A stretch of 64,000 nt of DNA, from contig NZ_JAPDDP010000006.1 in assembly GCF_027587195.1 (NCBI RefSeq), positions 101,901 through 165,900 on the forward strand. Reading direction: 5' to 3'. The stretch's first letter is position 1. Each line of letters begins with the position of its first letter. Positions 41,702 to 52,096 of this stretch are shown in pieces. A program made the position numbers and the translations under genes. The notes beneath the pieces are model-generated. The model searched no databases. It saw only the letters and a program-made list of their open reading frames with translations, and had not been told where the DNA came from. This DNA comes from Solirubrobacter phytolaccae (lineage in GTDB: Bacteria; Actinomycetota; Thermoleophilia; Solirubrobacterales; Solirubrobacteraceae).

Positions 41702-43366
41702 CTAGAACACCGGCAGCAGGCAGAGCCCGCCGGTGCTCGGGTCCGCCACCCACTGCTTGGCGGCGACGTTCTTGAGGTAGTCCACCTGCGCCTTGGACAT
41801 CTTCGGCGCGTTGACCTCCTTCGCGGAGGCCGCGGACGCCCGAGCGCCCTTCTTGAGCTTCAGGATGTCCACGCCGCGCGCGGCGTCGGCGGTGTAGATG
41901 TAGCCGCCTTCGTTGTACGACGCCCAGACGTTGCCGCCGTCGGGGCGGAAGTACGCGATCTGGATCGGCTTCGCCGGGTTGGAGATGTCCAGGATGCGCG
42001 TGCCCTGGCCGTACCAGCCGTACGTGACGATCGAGCCGTCGACGTCGAAGTAGTGCGCCGAGCAGGAGCCGAGGTTGTACACGGTGCCCTCGTTGTCGGC
42101 CGGGGCCCACGAGCCGACGGCCTCCATCCGGAACGGCTTCTCCGGCGTCGAGCGCCAGCCCTCGCCGTTGTAGGAGCCCTTCAGCGACGAGATCGTGAAC
42201 TTGCCCTCTTCACGGCACGCGTTCGCGCCGGCGCCGAACCACTCCTCGGTGCCGAGCAGGAGCTCGCCCTTGATGTAGCGCCAGTCGGTCAGCGGGGCGC
42301 TGAGGCCGATCGGCCGCCACGAGTTGTGCATCCACCCGCCCGCGTTGCCGTCCGGCAGCGGTGAGAGCTGGGAGACGCCCGGGTTGAACTTCTCGCTCGT
42401 GGTCTGCGGCGAGAGGCCGCCGCCCGCGTACGGCACCGGGTCGACCGGCGTCGCGCGGCGGAAGCCACGCTGGACCGGGTCCCAGTGGATGCCGTCGGTC
42501 CAGTAGCCGCGCGTGCCGCCCAGGCCCGCGACCCACGCCACGCCCAGCTCGTCGACGTCGACGTCGTGCGCGTAGGCGGTGACGCCGTCCTGGCGGAAGA
42601 GGTCGACCGGCTTCTGCGGGTAGGAGACCGGGTTCTTCGGGTCGCGCAGGTCGGTCGCGATGATCGGGCGCCCGCCGAGCCAGCCGCCCTGCTCCTGCTT
42701 GGTGGTCGGCGCCGGGCCGCCGGTCCAGAGCCACTCGCAGTCGTTCACGCACGACGTCGTGTGGCCCGTCGGCAGCTCCTTGAACGAGAGCAGCTTCAGG
42801 TCGGCCGGGTTCTTGGCGTCGACGACGTAGACGCCGGCGATGTTGGTCGCGCCGTTCGGGTCCGAATCACCCGGCGAGCGCGTCGTCGAGCCACGGAACG
42901 CGCGCGGGTCACGCGACAGCAGCGCGAGCTTGCGCTTGTCGTCGACGTCCATGTCCTCGTTCTGCCAGAACGTCGACGTCGGGTTCGACGGCGAGTACGG
43001 CGGGTCACCCGGGAGCCGCAGCTGCTCGGAGGTGATCTCGTCGAGGAACTTCGGCTTCGCCGGGTCCGACAGGTCGTACGTCTTCAGGCCGAAGCGGCCC
43101 GTGACGAGCATGACCGTCTTGCCCTTGTCCTTCGGCTTGCCGAACCAGTCCCACAGCCAGTCGAAGCGACCGTGACCGCGGTCCTTCTTGCCGTATGTCA
43201 TGAAGTTGATCGCGGTCGCGTTCGCGGCCTCCGGCAGGTTGCCGACCAGCTCCATGTTCTTGATCGCGCCCGGCGGTTGCGCGACCTGCGCCTGCGCCGG
43301 TGCCGCCGCGGCCACCGCCATGGCAGCTCCCACTGCCAGCGGTGCCAAAGCCCTGATGCCCCTCAC
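41702..43366 (-). CDS. secreted LVIVD-repeat-like beta-propeller protein
   Basis: 554 residues with a signal peptide (AAAAPAQAQVAQPP). Repeated strands such as LKTYDLSDPAKPKFLDEI, VYVVDAKNPADLKLL and RILDISNPAKPIQIAYF match the LVIVD repeat pattern. Cysteines in SCVNDCEW and GSCSAHYF suggest disulfides. It is thought to form a secreted propeller; no enzyme activity is assigned. Start GTG with GGGAGGGTGG upstream. It converges with the aminotransferase over a perfect hairpin. Confidence 0.78.
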   Translation of the reverse strand: MRGIRALAPLAVGAAMAVAAAAPAQAQVAQPPGAIKNMELVGNLPEAANATAINFMTYGKKDRGHGRFDWLWDWFGKPKDKGKTVMLVTGRFGLKTYDLSDPAKPKFLDEITSEQLRLPGDPPYSPSNPTSTFWQNEDMDVDDKRKLALLSRDPRAFRGSTTRSPGDSDPNGATNIAGVYVVDAKNPADLKLLSFKELPTGHTTSCVNDCEWLWTGGPAPTTKQEQGGWLGGRPIIATDLRDPKNPVSYPQKPVDLFRQDGVTAYAHDVDVDELGVAWVAGLGGTRGYWTDGIHWDPVQRGFRRATPVDPVPYAGGGLSPQTTSEKFNPGVSQLSPLPDGNAGGWMHNSWRPIGLSAPLTDWRYIKGELLLGTEEWFGAGANACREEGKFTISSLKGSYNGEGWRSTPEKPFRMEAVGSWAPADNEGTVYNLGSCSAHYFDVDGSIVTYGWYGQGTRILDISNPAKPIQIAYFRPDGGNVWASYNEGGYIYTADAARGVDILKLKKGARASAASAKEVNAPKMSKAQVDYLKNVAAKQWVADPSTGGLCLLPVF

Positions 43367-43443
43367 TCAGCCACCCTCCCCAAGGGTCGAAAAAGCGGTA
43401 CGAGGGCGGCACCCTACATCGGTGAGCGGTAGATGAGAAACGT

Positions 43444-43473
43444 TCACCGGCCGTTGGTGACAACGGCCGGTGA
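43444..43473 (-). terminator. terminator of the purB-purL operon
   Basis: Perfect 13-bp arms TCACCGGCCGTTG and CAACGGCCGGTGA around GTGA, six bases past the purL stop (minus strand). The minus-strand continuation AACGTTTCTC is only modestly T-rich. Confidence 0.75.
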
Positions 43474-43479
43474 CAGCAC

Positions 43480-45678
43480 CTAATGCAACAGGTCGGCGAG
43501 CCCGCCGGTGAAGGCGCGCTCGAGGTCCGCGACCGGGACGCTGATCGCGCCCTCGATGATCAGCGTGTCGCCACCGACCTCGCCGATGACCTTCGCGGCC
43601 GCGCCGAACGCGGTGATCGCGTCGGCCGGGCCGGTGACGATGAACGCGCCCGGGCCCTCGCCGAAGAGGTCTTCCAGCCGGCCGATCGTCGCGCCCAACC
43701 CGCTGTGGATCGCGGACTCGGCGAGCGTGACGGCGACGCCACCCTCGGCGACGTCGTGCGCGGAGCTCAGCGAGCCCGACCGCACGGCCTGGCGGATCGC
43801 GGCGTGCAGGGCCTTCAGCTCGCCGAGATCGGCCTGCGGGAGCGGGCCCTCGACGACCTCGCCGCGGAGCTTGGAGAGCTCCGAAGCGGCATTCGACGGC
43901 GCCCACGAGTCGGCGGCCACGATCGCGACCACGTCGCCGGCGTGCTGGAACGCCAGCCGGCCGGACTTGCGCGCGTCCGGCAGCTCGCCGACCAGGCCGA
44001 CGACCGGCGTCGGGTAGATCGGGCCCGAGGCGCCCTCGTTGTAGAGCGAGACGTTGCCGCCCACGACCGGGATGCCGAACGCCCGGCACGCGTCGCCGAG
44101 ACCGGCGATGGCCCGCGAGAACTGCCACGCGATGTGCGGCTTCTCCGGGTTGCCGAAGTTCAGGCAGTTCGTGAGGCCGAGCGGCTCCGCGCCGACGCAG
44201 GCGAGGTTCGCGCTGCACTCGAGCACGGCCTCGACCGCACCGCGGTACGGGTCGGCGGCCACGCGGCGGCCGTTGCCGTCGATCGACACCGCGATCGCGG
44301 GCTTGGGCGCATCGTCGTCCCGCGGCGGGGCGAGCGACGTCAAGCGGTCGCCGTTCGCCGGGTCCGGCAGCAGGAGCACGGCCGCGTCGGCCTGCTCGGG
44401 CCGGCGGACCGTGCGCGAGCCGACGAGCGAGTCGTACTGCTCGAACACGGCCTTGCGGGACGCGAGGTTGGCCGAGCCGAGGAGCGCGAGCAGGATCTCG
44501 CCCGGGTCCTCGGTGTCGATCCGCTTCGGCGGCGCCGGGTACAGCGGCGTCGTCGGCTCGGCGGGCTCGAGCGTGTACGTCGGGCACTCGTCCACGAGCG
44601 CCGTGACCGGCAGGTCGCCGACGAGCTCGTCGCCGTCGAACACGCGCAGCCGGCGGGTGTCGGTGACCTCGCCGATGGCGGTGCCGTTGACCTCCCACTT
44701 GGCGCAGACGGCCAGCACCTCGTCGACCCGATCCGGCTCGACGACGCACAGCATGCGCTCCTGCGACTCCGAGATCATGATCTCGAACGGGTGCATGTCC
44801 TGCTCGCGCAACGGCACGCGCCGCACGTGCAGATCGAGTCCGACCTCGCCCTTCGCGGCCATCTCGGCGCTCGAGGACGTGATGCCCGCGGCGCCCAGGT
44901 CCTGCAGCGCGACCAGCAGCTTGCGGTCCAGCAGCTCCAGCGAGCACTCGAGGAGCTTCTTCTCCTCGAACGGATCGCCGATCTGCACGGTCGGCCGCTT
45001 CTCCATGTCGGCGTCGAGCTCGGCGCTCGCGAGCACCGAAGCGCCGCCGATGCCGTCCCGGCCGGTGCGCGCGCCGAACAGCACGACGACGTTGCCGACG
45101 CCCGCCGCGGCGGACTTGATCAGCTCGTCCGTCTCGATCAGGCCGACCGCCATCGCGTTGACGAGGCAGTTCTGCTCGTAGGGCTCCTCGAAGTAGATCT
45201 CGCCGCCGACGGTGGCGATGCCGATCGAGTTGCCGTAGTGGCCGATGCCGGCGACCGCGTGCTCGAGCAGGTAGCGCGAGCGCGCCGAATCGGCCACCTC
45301 GCCGAAGCGCAGGGAGTCCAGGATCGCGATCGGCCGCGCGCCGATGGCGAAGATGTCGCGCAGGATGCCGCCGACGCCGGTCGCGGCGCCCTGGAAGGGC
45401 TCGACCGCGCTCGGGTGGTTGTGCGACTCGACCTTGAACGCGCACGACAGGCCGTTGCCCACGTCCACGGCGCCGGCGTTCTCGCCCGGGCCCATGACGA
45501 GGCGCGGACCCTCGACCGGCAGCGTCTTCAGCAGCGGCCGCGAGTGCTTGTAGCCGCAGTGCTCGGACCACATCAGCGAGAAGACGGCCAGCTCGACCTC
45601 GTTGGGCTCGCGGCCCATCTTCTCGACGATGAGGTCGTACTCGAAGTCGGTGAGCCCGAGCTCGCGATGCTTGCTCAT
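43480..45678 (-). CDS. purL: phosphoribosylformylglycinamidine synthase subunit PurL (small type)
   Basis: A 732-residue synthetase subunit of the PurS/PurQ/PurL complex. It contains [38 protein letters not shown] (ATP-binding HNHPS), [15 protein letters not shown] and the repeated ATP-binding half ([13 protein letters not shown]). It amidates FGAR using ammonia from PurQ. The ATG overlaps the purQ stop by four bases. A perfect hairpin follows its stop, so it ends the operon purB, M24, purC, purS, purQ, purL. Confidence 0.97.
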   Translation of the reverse strand: MSKHRELGLTDFEYDLIVEKMGREPNEVELAVFSLMWSEHCGYKHSRPLLKTLPVEGPRLVMGPGENAGAVDVGNGLSCAFKVESHNHPSAVEPFQGAATGVGGILRDIFAIGARPIAILDSLRFGEVADSARSRYLLEHAVAGIGHYGNSIGIATVGGEIYFEEPYEQNCLVNAMAVGLIETDELIKSAAAGVGNVVVLFGARTGRDGIGGASVLASAELDADMEKRPTVQIGDPFEEKKLLECSLELLDRKLLVALQDLGAAGITSSSAEMAAKGEVGLDLHVRRVPLREQDMHPFEIMISESQERMLCVVEPDRVDEVLAVCAKWEVNGTAIGEVTDTRRLRVFDGDELVGDLPVTALVDECPTYTLEPAEPTTPLYPAPPKRIDTEDPGEILLALLGSANLASRKAVFEQYDSLVGSRTVRRPEQADAAVLLLPDPANGDRLTSLAPPRDDDAPKPAIAVSIDGNGRRVAADPYRGAVEAVLECSANLACVGAEPLGLTNCLNFGNPEKPHIAWQFSRAIAGLGDACRAFGIPVVGGNVSLYNEGASGPIYPTPVVGLVGELPDARKSGRLAFQHAGDVVAIVAADSWAPSNAASELSKLRGEVVEGPLPQADLGELKALHAAIRQAVRSGSLSSAHDVAEGGVAVTLAESAIHSGLGATIGRLEDLFGEGPGAFIVTGPADAITAFGAAAKVIGEVGGDTLIIEGAISVPVADLERAFTGGLADLLH

Positions 45679-46337
45679 GCCGGGACCGCCGCGGCGGACG
45701 CGAACAGCTTCAGGCCGTCCGCGGAGCCCGTCAGCGGGTCGACCGCGTGCTCGGGGTGCGGCATCAGGCCGACCACGTTGCCCGCCTTGTTCGACACGCC
45801 CGCGATGTCCCGCACCGAGCCGTTGAAGTTGTGCCCCGCGGCGTAGCGCAGCACGACCTGGCCGTTGGCCTCGAGTTCGTCCAACGTCGCGTCGGACGCG
45901 TAGTAGCGACCCGTCGTGTGCTTGGCCGGGATCGACAGCGTGTCGCCGACCGCGGTCGCGTTCGTCCAGGAGGTCGACGCGTTGACGACCTCGAGGTCGA
46001 CCTGGCGGCAGGTGAACTTCAGCGACGTGTTGGGGAGCAGCGCGCCCGGGAGCAGCCCGGCCTCGCACAGCACCTGGAAGCCGTTGCAGATGCCGAGCAC
46101 GAGCCCGCCGCCCGCGGCGAAGCGCTCGACCTCGGCCATCACCGGCGCGAAGCGCGCGATCGCGCCGACGCGCAGGTGGTCGCCGTAGGAGAAGCCGCCC
46201 GGGACGATGACGGCGTCGACGCCCTTCAGGTCCGGATCGGCATGCCAGAGGATCTCCGCGTCACCCACGCGCGAGGCCGCGAGGTACGCGTCCACCTCGT
46301 CGCAGGTGCCGGGGAAGCGAACGACCCCGAACTTCAC
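45675..46337 (-). CDS. purQ: phosphoribosylformylglycinamidine synthase glutaminase subunit PurQ
   Basis: A 220-residue class I glutaminase. The nucleophile is in [10 protein letters not shown], and [10 protein letters not shown] carries the His-Glu of the triad. PurQ hydrolyses glutamine and passes ammonia to PurL. Start GTG at 46337, overlapping the purS stop; its stop overlaps the purL ATG. All junctions are four-base overlaps, indicating tightly coupled translation of the complex subunits. Confidence 0.97.
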   Translation of the reverse strand: MKFGVVRFPGTCDEVDAYLAASRVGDAEILWHADPDLKGVDAVIVPGGFSYGDHLRVGAIARFAPVMAEVERFAAGGGLVLGICNGFQVLCEAGLLPGALLPNTSLKFTCRQVDLEVVNASTSWTNATAVGDTLSIPAKHTTGRYYASDATLDELEANGQVVLRYAAGHNFNGSVRDIAGVSNKAGNVVGLMPHPEHAVDPLTGSADGLKLFASAAAVPA

Positions 46338-46555
46338 GACTGGATCTCGTAGTCCTCGATGAGCGGATTCGCCAGCAGCTTCTCGCACATCGCGGGAAGC
46401 TGCGACGGGTCTTCCACGTCCAGCTCGACCAGGCGGCCGACGTGCACGTTCGTGACGCCCTCGAAGCCGAGCGCCGGCAGCGCCCGCTCGACGGTCTGCC
46501 CCTGGGGGTCCAGGATGCCGGCCTTCGGCCGGATCAGCACGCGGACGCGGCTCAT
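46334..46555 (-). CDS. purS: phosphoribosylformylglycinamidine synthase subunit PurS
   Basis: A 73-residue protein of the expected length, with [20 protein letters not shown] and the strand [14 protein letters not shown] typical of PurS. It bridges PurL and PurQ. ATG at 46555 overlaps the purC stop; the stop overlaps the purQ GTG. Confidence 0.95.
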   Translation of the reverse strand: MSRVRVLIRPKAGILDPQGQTVERALPALGFEGVTNVHVGRLVELDVEDPSQLPAMCEKLLANPLIEDYEIQS

Positions 46556-47424
46556 GCGACCCGGTCCAGCCACGCGCCGAAGGGCTCGCCCGACAGCCGC
46601 TCGTAGGCCGTCACGTAGCGCTCGCGCGTCTGCGCGACCACGTCGTCCGGGATCGACGGCGCGGGCGGGTTCTTGTCCCAGCCGCTGTTCGTCGCCCAGT
46701 CGCGCACGTACTGCTTGTCGAACGAGGGCTGGCCCTGGCCGACCGCGTAGGAGTCCACCGGCCAGAAGCGCGAGGAGTCCGGCGTGCAGACCTCGTCGCC
46801 CAGCGTGAGGACGCCATTCTCGTCGAGGCCGAACTCGAACTTGGTGTCGGCGAGAATCACGCCGCGCTCCAGCGCGTACGCGGCGACGGCCTTGTAGACC
46901 GCGATCGAGACGTCGCGCACCTGCGCCGCGAGCTCTTCCGAGCCGAGCAGCTTGACCGTCTCGGCGAAGTCGATCGCCTCGTCGTGGCCCTCTTCGGCCT
47001 TCGTCGAGGGCGTGTAGAGCGGCTCCGGGAACTGCTCGGACTCCTGCAGGCCCTCGGGCAGGGAGATGCCCGAGATCGCGCCCGTGTTCTTGTAGTCCTT
47101 CCAGCCCGAGCCCGTGATGTAGCCGCGGACGATGCACTCGACCGGCAGCATCTTCAGCTTGCGCACGCGCAGGCCGCGGCCGCGGAACTCCGCGGGTACC
47201 CCGTCGGTGGCGCTCAGGAAGTGGTTGGGGACGATGTCCTTCGTCAACCCGAACCACAGCACCGAGAGGCCCGTGAGGACCTTCCCCTTGTCGGGGATCG
47301 GCGTGGGATGGACGGCGTCGTAGGTCGAGATCCGGTCGGAGGCGACCATGAGCAGGTCGCCACCCAGGTCGTACATGTCCCGGACCTTGCCCGAATGCAG
47401 CAGCGGCAGCGTGGTCACGGGCAA
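46552..47424 (-). CDS. purC: SAICAR synthase
   Basis: A 290-residue ATP-dependent ligase joining CAIR and aspartate. Signatures are [51 protein letters not shown] and [12 protein letters not shown] (Mg/ATP). It is the longer type of SAICAR synthase, as in yeast and many actinobacteria. The ATG lies ten bases after the M24 peptidase stop. Its stop overlaps the purS ATG. Confidence 0.96.
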   Translation of the reverse strand: MPVTTLPLLHSGKVRDMYDLGGDLLMVASDRISTYDAVHPTPIPDKGKVLTGLSVLWFGLTKDIVPNHFLSATDGVPAEFRGRGLRVRKLKMLPVECIVRGYITGSGWKDYKNTGAISGISLPEGLQESEQFPEPLYTPSTKAEEGHDEAIDFAETVKLLGSEELAAQVRDVSIAVYKAVAAYALERGVILADTKFEFGLDENGVLTLGDEVCTPDSSRFWPVDSYAVGQGQPSFDKQYVRDWATNSGWDKNPPAPSIPDDVVAQTRERYVTAYERLSGEPFGAWLDRVA

Positions 47425-47434
47425 TCAGCCTACT

Positions 47435-48526
47435 TCACAGGTCGTAGGGGAACTCGGTGATGATCTCGTAGCCGTCCTCGGTGACGAGCACGAGGTCCTC
47501 CAGCCGGCAGCCGCCGAACCCGCGCCGATAGCAGCCCGGCTCCACCGTCACGACCTCACCCGCGAGCAGGTCGTCACCCATCCGGCCCATGAACGGGCGC
47601 TCGTGGACCTCGAGCCCGACGCCGTGGCCGAGCCCGTGGAAGTAGCCGTCCTCGAGCACCGTGCCCGGCTCCTTTGTGAGCTGGGTCGGCTGGCCCGCCT
47701 CGATGTACGGCTCGGCGGAGCGCTCGAACAGCGCGCGGCCGTTCGCGCCGGCGCGCAGGTCGGCGTACACGCGGCGCAGCGACTCCTGCGTGAGGCGGTG
47801 GTACTCGGCCAGCTCCTCCGGCGGCTCGCCGCCGCCCGCGACGAACGTCCGGGTCATGTCGGCGTAGCAGCGGGACGCCTTGTCGCGCGGCCAGATGTCG
47901 ACGACCACCGGCTCACCGGCGCCGATCAGGCCGGAGCCCGAGTCGTGCCCGCGCGCCGACTGCTCGCCGTGCGAGACGATCGCGTCGTCGGAGAGCTCGC
48001 AGCCGTGTTCCTCGCAGACCTTCGCCATCGCGGCGCGGACCTGCTCGGACGTGAGCCCGGCGCGCAGCTCGTGGATGAGGTCGCGCGCGACGCCCATCGC
48101 GGCGTCGGCGGCCTTCTGCGCCCGCCGGATGCCCTCCAGCTCGGGCCCGGACTTCACGCGCCGGCGCTGGATGAACTCGTCCTCGTCGACCTTGAGCTCG
48201 ATCCCGGCGGCGCGGAAGTAGTCCGCCAGGAAGAGCGGGAAGTCCGGCGGCACGAGCGCGGTCTCGATGTCGAGCTTCTGCGCGGCGCGCAGGCAGACCT
48301 CGGCCTCGATCGCGAGCCGGTCCCAGCCGTCGGCGATCAGCCCGTCCTGGCCGAGCGCCTGCGGGTCGATCGTCTCGATCCCGTGCGGGGTGACGCTGTG
48401 CGCGTCCAGCACGGACACGGTCGCCACGCGGCGACCGTCGTGCTCCAGGTACAGGAACGGGTCGCCGATGCCGGCCGGGATCTCGTGGAAGAGCGTGGCC
48501 GACAGCTCGGGGGCGCCGTAGATCAG
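47435..48526 (-). CDS. M24-family metallopeptidase (Xaa-Pro aminopeptidase-like)
   Basis: A 363-residue creatinase/aminopeptidase P-fold protein. Metal ligands are seen in VVVDIWPRD (Asp), RCYADMTRTF (Asp), HGLGHGVGLEVHE (His), VTVEPGCY (Glu) and CRLEDLVLV (Glu). The N-terminal half is a creatinase-like domain. The start is odd: no ATG, GTG or TTG is found upstream in frame near the conserved beginning LIYGAPELSATLFHE, and the best candidate is a CTG at 48526 that overlaps the purB stop as CTGA. It sits inside the purB-purL operon; its link to purine synthesis is unclear. Confidence 0.85.
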   Translation of the reverse strand: MIYGAPELSATLFHEIPAGIGDPFLYLEHDGRRVATVSVLDAHSVTPHGIETIDPQALGQDGLIADGWDRLAIEAEVCLRAAQKLDIETALVPPDFPLFLADYFRAAGIELKVDEDEFIQRRRVKSGPELEGIRRAQKAADAAMGVARDLIHELRAGLTSEQVRAAMAKVCEEHGCELSDDAIVSHGEQSARGHDSGSGLIGAGEPVVVDIWPRDKASRCYADMTRTFVAGGGEPPEELAEYHRLTQESLRRVYADLRAGANGRALFERSAEPYIEAGQPTQLTKEPGTVLEDGYFHGLGHGVGLEVHERPFMGRMGDDLLAGEVVTVEPGCYRRGFGGCRLEDLVLVTEDGYEIITEFPYDL

Positions 48527-49806
48527 GACTCCGGGGATGGGATGACCTCCAGCCGCTGCAGGACGGTGGGCACGTGACGGATGTAGTACCGGTAGTCGAA
48601 GACCGCGTCCAGGTCCAGGTCGACGCCCTCCTCCGCCTCCAGGAGCTGGCGCAGCGGCGTCTGGGTGTCCCACGCCTGCTGGCCGAGGCGCTGCACGATC
48701 CGGTACGCGTCGTCGCGCTGCAGGCCCGACTCGACGAGCGCGAGCAGCACGCGCTGCGAGAACAGCGCGCCCGACGTGATCTCAAGATTCGCGAGCATCC
48801 GGTCGGTGTGGACGGTCATGCCGCGCACGATCCGCAGCGCCAGCGCGAGGATCTGGTCGAGCAGGATGGTGCTGTCCGGGAGGATGATCCGCTCGGCGCT
48901 GGAGTGCGTGATGTCGCGCTCGTGCCACAGGGCGACGTTCTCGAGCGCCGCCTGTGCGTTGCCGCGCAGCACACGGGCGAGGCCGCAGATGCGCTCGGCG
49001 ACGACCGGGTTGCGCTTGTGCGGCATCGCGCTCGAGCCCTTCTGGCCCTTGCGGAACGGCTCCTCGACCTCGCGCACCTCGGTGCGCTGCAGGTGGCGGA
49101 TCTCCTGCGCGAAGCGCTCCAGGCCGGCGCCGGCGAGCGCGATGGCGGAGAGCAGCTCGGCGTGGCGATCACGCGGGACGACCTGCGTGGAGATCGGCTC
49201 GGTGATCAGCCCCAGGTTGCCGGCGACGCGCTCCTCGTACTCCGGGCCGAGCGTCGCGAACGTGCCGACGGCACCGGAGATCGCGGCCGTGATCTGGCCG
49301 AACGCGCGCTCGAGGCGCTCCGCGTTGCGGTGCGCCTCCATCGCGTAGCCCGCGAGCTTGAGCCCGAACGACGTCGGCTCGGCGTGCACGCCGTGCGTGC
49401 GGCCGACGCTCAACGTGTCGGCGTGCTCGCGCGCCTTCTCGGCCAGCTCCCACGCCAGCGCGCGCTGCGCCGGCAGCAGGATCTGTCCCGCCCGCTTGAG
49501 CTGCAGCGCGAGCCCCGTGTCGACCACGTCGGACGAGGTGAGCCCGTAGTGGATCCACCGCCCTGCGGGCCCGGCGGACGCCGCGAGGACGTCCACGAAC
49601 GCCGCCGTGTCGTGGTCGAGGATCTTCTCCCGCTCGTTGATCGCGTCGACCGTGAAGGTCGCGGCGCGGATGGCCTCGAGGTCGGCTTCGGTGGGGCCGT
49701 CGGTGAGGGCTTCGGCGGCGGCGACTTCCACGTCGCGCATCGCGCCGAAGCGCGCTTCATCGGTCCAGACGGCCCCGATCTCGGGGCGGGTATAGCGAGC
49801 GATCAC
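48523..49806 (-). CDS. purB: adenylosuccinate lyase
   Basis: A 427-residue fumarase-superfamily enzyme. The signature is GSSAMPHKRNPVVAERI, preceded by HYGLTSSDVVDTG and GRTHGVHAEPTSFG, and it ends in a PurB-type C-terminus. It splits SAICAR to AICAR and adenylosuccinate to AMP. The GTG at 49806 begins MIARYTRPEIGAVW. The stop overlaps the next gene's CTG start. It opens the purB-purL operon and diverges from an ArsR gene. Confidence 0.96.
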   Translation of the reverse strand: MIARYTRPEIGAVWTDEARFGAMRDVEVAAAEALTDGPTEADLEAIRAATFTVDAINEREKILDHDTAAFVDVLAASAGPAGRWIHYGLTSSDVVDTGLALQLKRAGQILLPAQRALAWELAEKAREHADTLSVGRTHGVHAEPTSFGLKLAGYAMEAHRNAERLERAFGQITAAISGAVGTFATLGPEYEERVAGNLGLITEPISTQVVPRDRHAELLSAIALAGAGLERFAQEIRHLQRTEVREVEEPFRKGQKGSSAMPHKRNPVVAERICGLARVLRGNAQAALENVALWHERDITHSSAERIILPDSTILLDQILALALRIVRGMTVHTDRMLANLEITSGALFSQRVLLALVESGLQRDDAYRIVQRLGQQAWDTQTPLRQLLEAEEGVDLDLDAVFDYRYYIRHVPTVLQRLEVIPSPES

Positions 49807-49921
49807 GCGGCCGATGCTAGGAGATCGCGCGCGGGACCCATAAGAACGGTCGCGCCGTGTCTCCAAATCTGCTTTTCTTGGAAACCTGAAGAGGTTAGAT
49901 CCAGGATCGGACGTACGTTTC

Positions 49922-50266
49922 TTGGCGGCGCTCGGCGACCCCGAGCGCTGGCAGATCGTGCTGCGACTCCTCGAGTCGGACGCGACCCAGAAGCAGCTTT
50001 CCGCAGAGCTGGGCCTGTCCTCCGCGACGCTGAGCCGTCGGATGAACGAGCTCGAGCTGATGGGCCTCGTCGCGCGCGAGCGCAGCCACAGCCCGTACGT
50101 CCTGCTCTTCCGCCAACCGGTCCTGAAGGTCCTGCAGGCCGGTGCCGAGCTCGCGGAAGCCGTGTCGACCCGGCAGGCCACGGTCGACCAGGCGAAGACG
50201 AAGGATCTACGGCGGCTGGAGTTCCTGGGGAAGGCCGACGACCAGTTGCGGGAGCGAGACGGATAA
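49922..50266 (+). CDS. small ArsR-family regulator
   Basis: 114 residues, a single winged-helix domain (ALGDPERWQIVLRLLESDAT, LSAELGLSSATLSRRMNELE, LMGLVARERSHSPYVL). No metal-binding cysteines. I use the TTG at 49922; the N-terminus is not certain, and no clear RBS is present. It lies six bases upstream of the membrane protein gene at 50273, which it may regulate. Confidence 0.7.
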   Translation: MAALGDPERWQIVLRLLESDATQKQLSAELGLSSATLSRRMNELELMGLVARERSHSPYVLLFRQPVLKVLQAGAELAEAVSTRQATVDQAKTKDLRRLEFLGKADDQLRERDG

Positions 50267-50272
50267 CCGCTC

Positions 50273-51634
50273 ATGTGGACCGCCGCGATCGGGCCGTACC
50301 TGCGTCGCCTCGCCGCGCCGTTGACCCGTGGCTCGCTCGTCGCGTCGCTGGTCGCGGTCGGCGCCGCTCGCCCCGATGCGTCCGGGACCGTGCTCGCGGT
50401 GGCCGCTTTGACGTACTCCGCGCGCCATGCGCTGCACATCTGCCTCGGGTACCGGCGCGGAACACCGCGATTGCGCGGGCTGATGCGCGCCGACCTCGCG
50501 GTGGCCGGGCTGTTCGACGCCGCGGCGGTCACCGCACTCACGCTTCACGCTGAGCCGGTCGTCGTCGGGGCGGTCGCCGTGCCGACCGCGATCGCGGTCG
50601 CGCTCGTCTCCGGGATGACGGCCCGCGTCGCCAGCGCCGAAGGGGTTCCACGCGGGACCGACTGGCTGCTCGCGACGGGCGCGGCCGACTGGGTCCGGGG
50701 CTCCCTCAAGGCGTACGACGGTCCCGGAGTGCGCGCGCTCCGGGACGCGCTGACGATCAAGAAGCCGAAGTGGCTCGCCAGCTCGTACGTGCTTGCCCTG
50801 CTCTCGGTGCTGTTCAGCATGGCCGTGAGCCAGGCGGCGATGCCCACCGTCGGGGAGCAGCTCGGTTGGCCGACCGGCAGCGCCGGTGCCACGGACCCAA
50901 CGTCCGACGACGGGCCGCAAGAGCCACCAGCGGACGAGCAGGTCGACGAGCCGTGCCGGGTCGTCCCCGGCACGGGTGCTCCCGAGCCCCACGCCACGCG
51001 GCTCTTGGCGTTGTGGCGCGGGAAGCACGGGGTCGGTGACGACATCGGCGGGTGCTCCGTGCCGGCGGTCGAGGCTCCGGCCGGCTCGGGCGTGTGGATC
51101 GTGCGCGCCTACTGCGCCGGCCATCTGCAGAGCGTGGCCGTGAGCAGCCCCGACGGACGTGCCGCACTGCTACTGGGCCAGGTCGCCGAGTTCGCCGACG
51201 CGCACATCGTGCTCGCCGCTTCCGCCCGCATCTCGAGCAGCACCGGGGACCTGCAGGTCGTGGAGACCACGGAAGGCGTGCACGTCCTGGCGCGCCAGGA
51301 GTCCTCGCTCGGGCCGTTGGCCGAAGGCGTCGGCGGAGCGGCCTGCGATCGGACGTTCGACCGTGACTCGCCGTACACGATCGTCCCGCCCGGCCTCATC
51401 GGCGCCTGGCGCGTGCTTGTCGCCGGGGCGTGGTCGTGGCCCGAGGACGCCGGCGCGGGCGAGTTCCGCTTCCGCGCCGACCGCCCGAGTCGCGACGTGA
51501 TCGCGACCGCCACGTGTAGTGCGCTCGACAGCTGCTTCGTGCGGATCGGGACGGACGAGCTGCGCCCCACCGTCGATCCGGTCGTTGCCGCGGCGGCGCT
51601 GCTCGAGGCCGCGCCGCCGCCGCTGAGCCCGTGA
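50273..51634 (+). CDS. membrane protein of unknown function
   Basis: 453 residues. The first 200 residues have four or five hydrophobic helices (VLAVAALTYSARHALHICLG, VVVGAVAVPTAIAVALVSGM, WLASSYVLALLSVLFSMAVS). An acidic linker follows, then an extracytoplasmic domain with four or five cysteines that I cannot assign. It follows the ArsR gene in an operon-like pair and its stop abuts the purE stop on the opposite strand (51634/51635). Confidence 0.55.
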   Translation: MWTAAIGPYLRRLAAPLTRGSLVASLVAVGAARPDASGTVLAVAALTYSARHALHICLGYRRGTPRLRGLMRADLAVAGLFDAAAVTALTLHAEPVVVGAVAVPTAIAVALVSGMTARVASAEGVPRGTDWLLATGAADWVRGSLKAYDGPGVRALRDALTIKKPKWLASSYVLALLSVLFSMAVSQAAMPTVGEQLGWPTGSAGATDPTSDDGPQEPPADEQVDEPCRVVPGTGAPEPHATRLLALWRGKHGVGDDIGGCSVPAVEAPAGSGVWIVRAYCAGHLQSVAVSSPDGRAALLLGQVAEFADAHIVLAASARISSSTGDLQVVETTEGVHVLARQESSLGPLAEGVGGAACDRTFDRDSPYTIVPPGLIGAWRVLVAGAWSWPEDAGAGEFRFRADRPSRDVIATATCSALDSCFVRIGTDELRPTVDPVVAAAALLEAAPPPLSP

Positions 51635-52096
51635 CTAGAGGCTGAGGATGCGAGCCGCGAGCGCGGCCGCGTTCTTCGGGTTGTCCACCCCGACCGTCGC
51701 CACCGGGACGCCCGGGGGCATCTGGGCGATCGACAGCAGCGCGTCGAGGCCGCCGGCGACGGTCATCGACGACGTGAGCGGAACGCCGATCACCGGCAGA
51801 TCGGTGTGCGCGGCGACCACGCCCGGGAGCGCGGCGGCGAGGCCGGCACCCGCGATGATCACCTTCAGCCCGCGCATGCGGGCGTTCTTGGAGTACTCGG
51901 CGACGAGGTCGGGGTCGCGATGGGCGGACATGACGCGGATCTCGTTGCGGATCCCGCGCGCGTCCAGCTCCTTCGCGGCCTTCTCCATCACCGGCATGTC
52001 GGACTTGGAGCCCATGACGATGCCGACGAGCGGCGCGTCCACCTCCAGGCCGTCCAGTTCGGTTTCCAGCTGCGTCTCGGTGGTCGGCTCAGTCAT
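51635..52096 (-). CDS. purE: N5-carboxyaminoimidazole ribonucleotide mutase
   Basis: A 153-residue class I PurE, with [32 protein letters not shown] and [18 protein letters not shown], then [20 protein letters not shown]. It moves the carboxylate of N5-CAIR to give CAIR. Class I PurE normally works with PurK, which is not in this window. The ATG overlaps the purD stop by four bases. Confidence 0.96.
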   Translation of the reverse strand: MTEPTTETQLETELDGLEVDAPLVGIVMGSKSDMPVMEKAAKELDARGIRNEIRVMSAHRDPDLVAEYSKNARMRGLKVIIAGAGLAAALPGVVAAHTDLPVIGVPLTSSMTVAGGLDALLSIAQMPPGVPVATVGVDNPKNAAALAARILSL

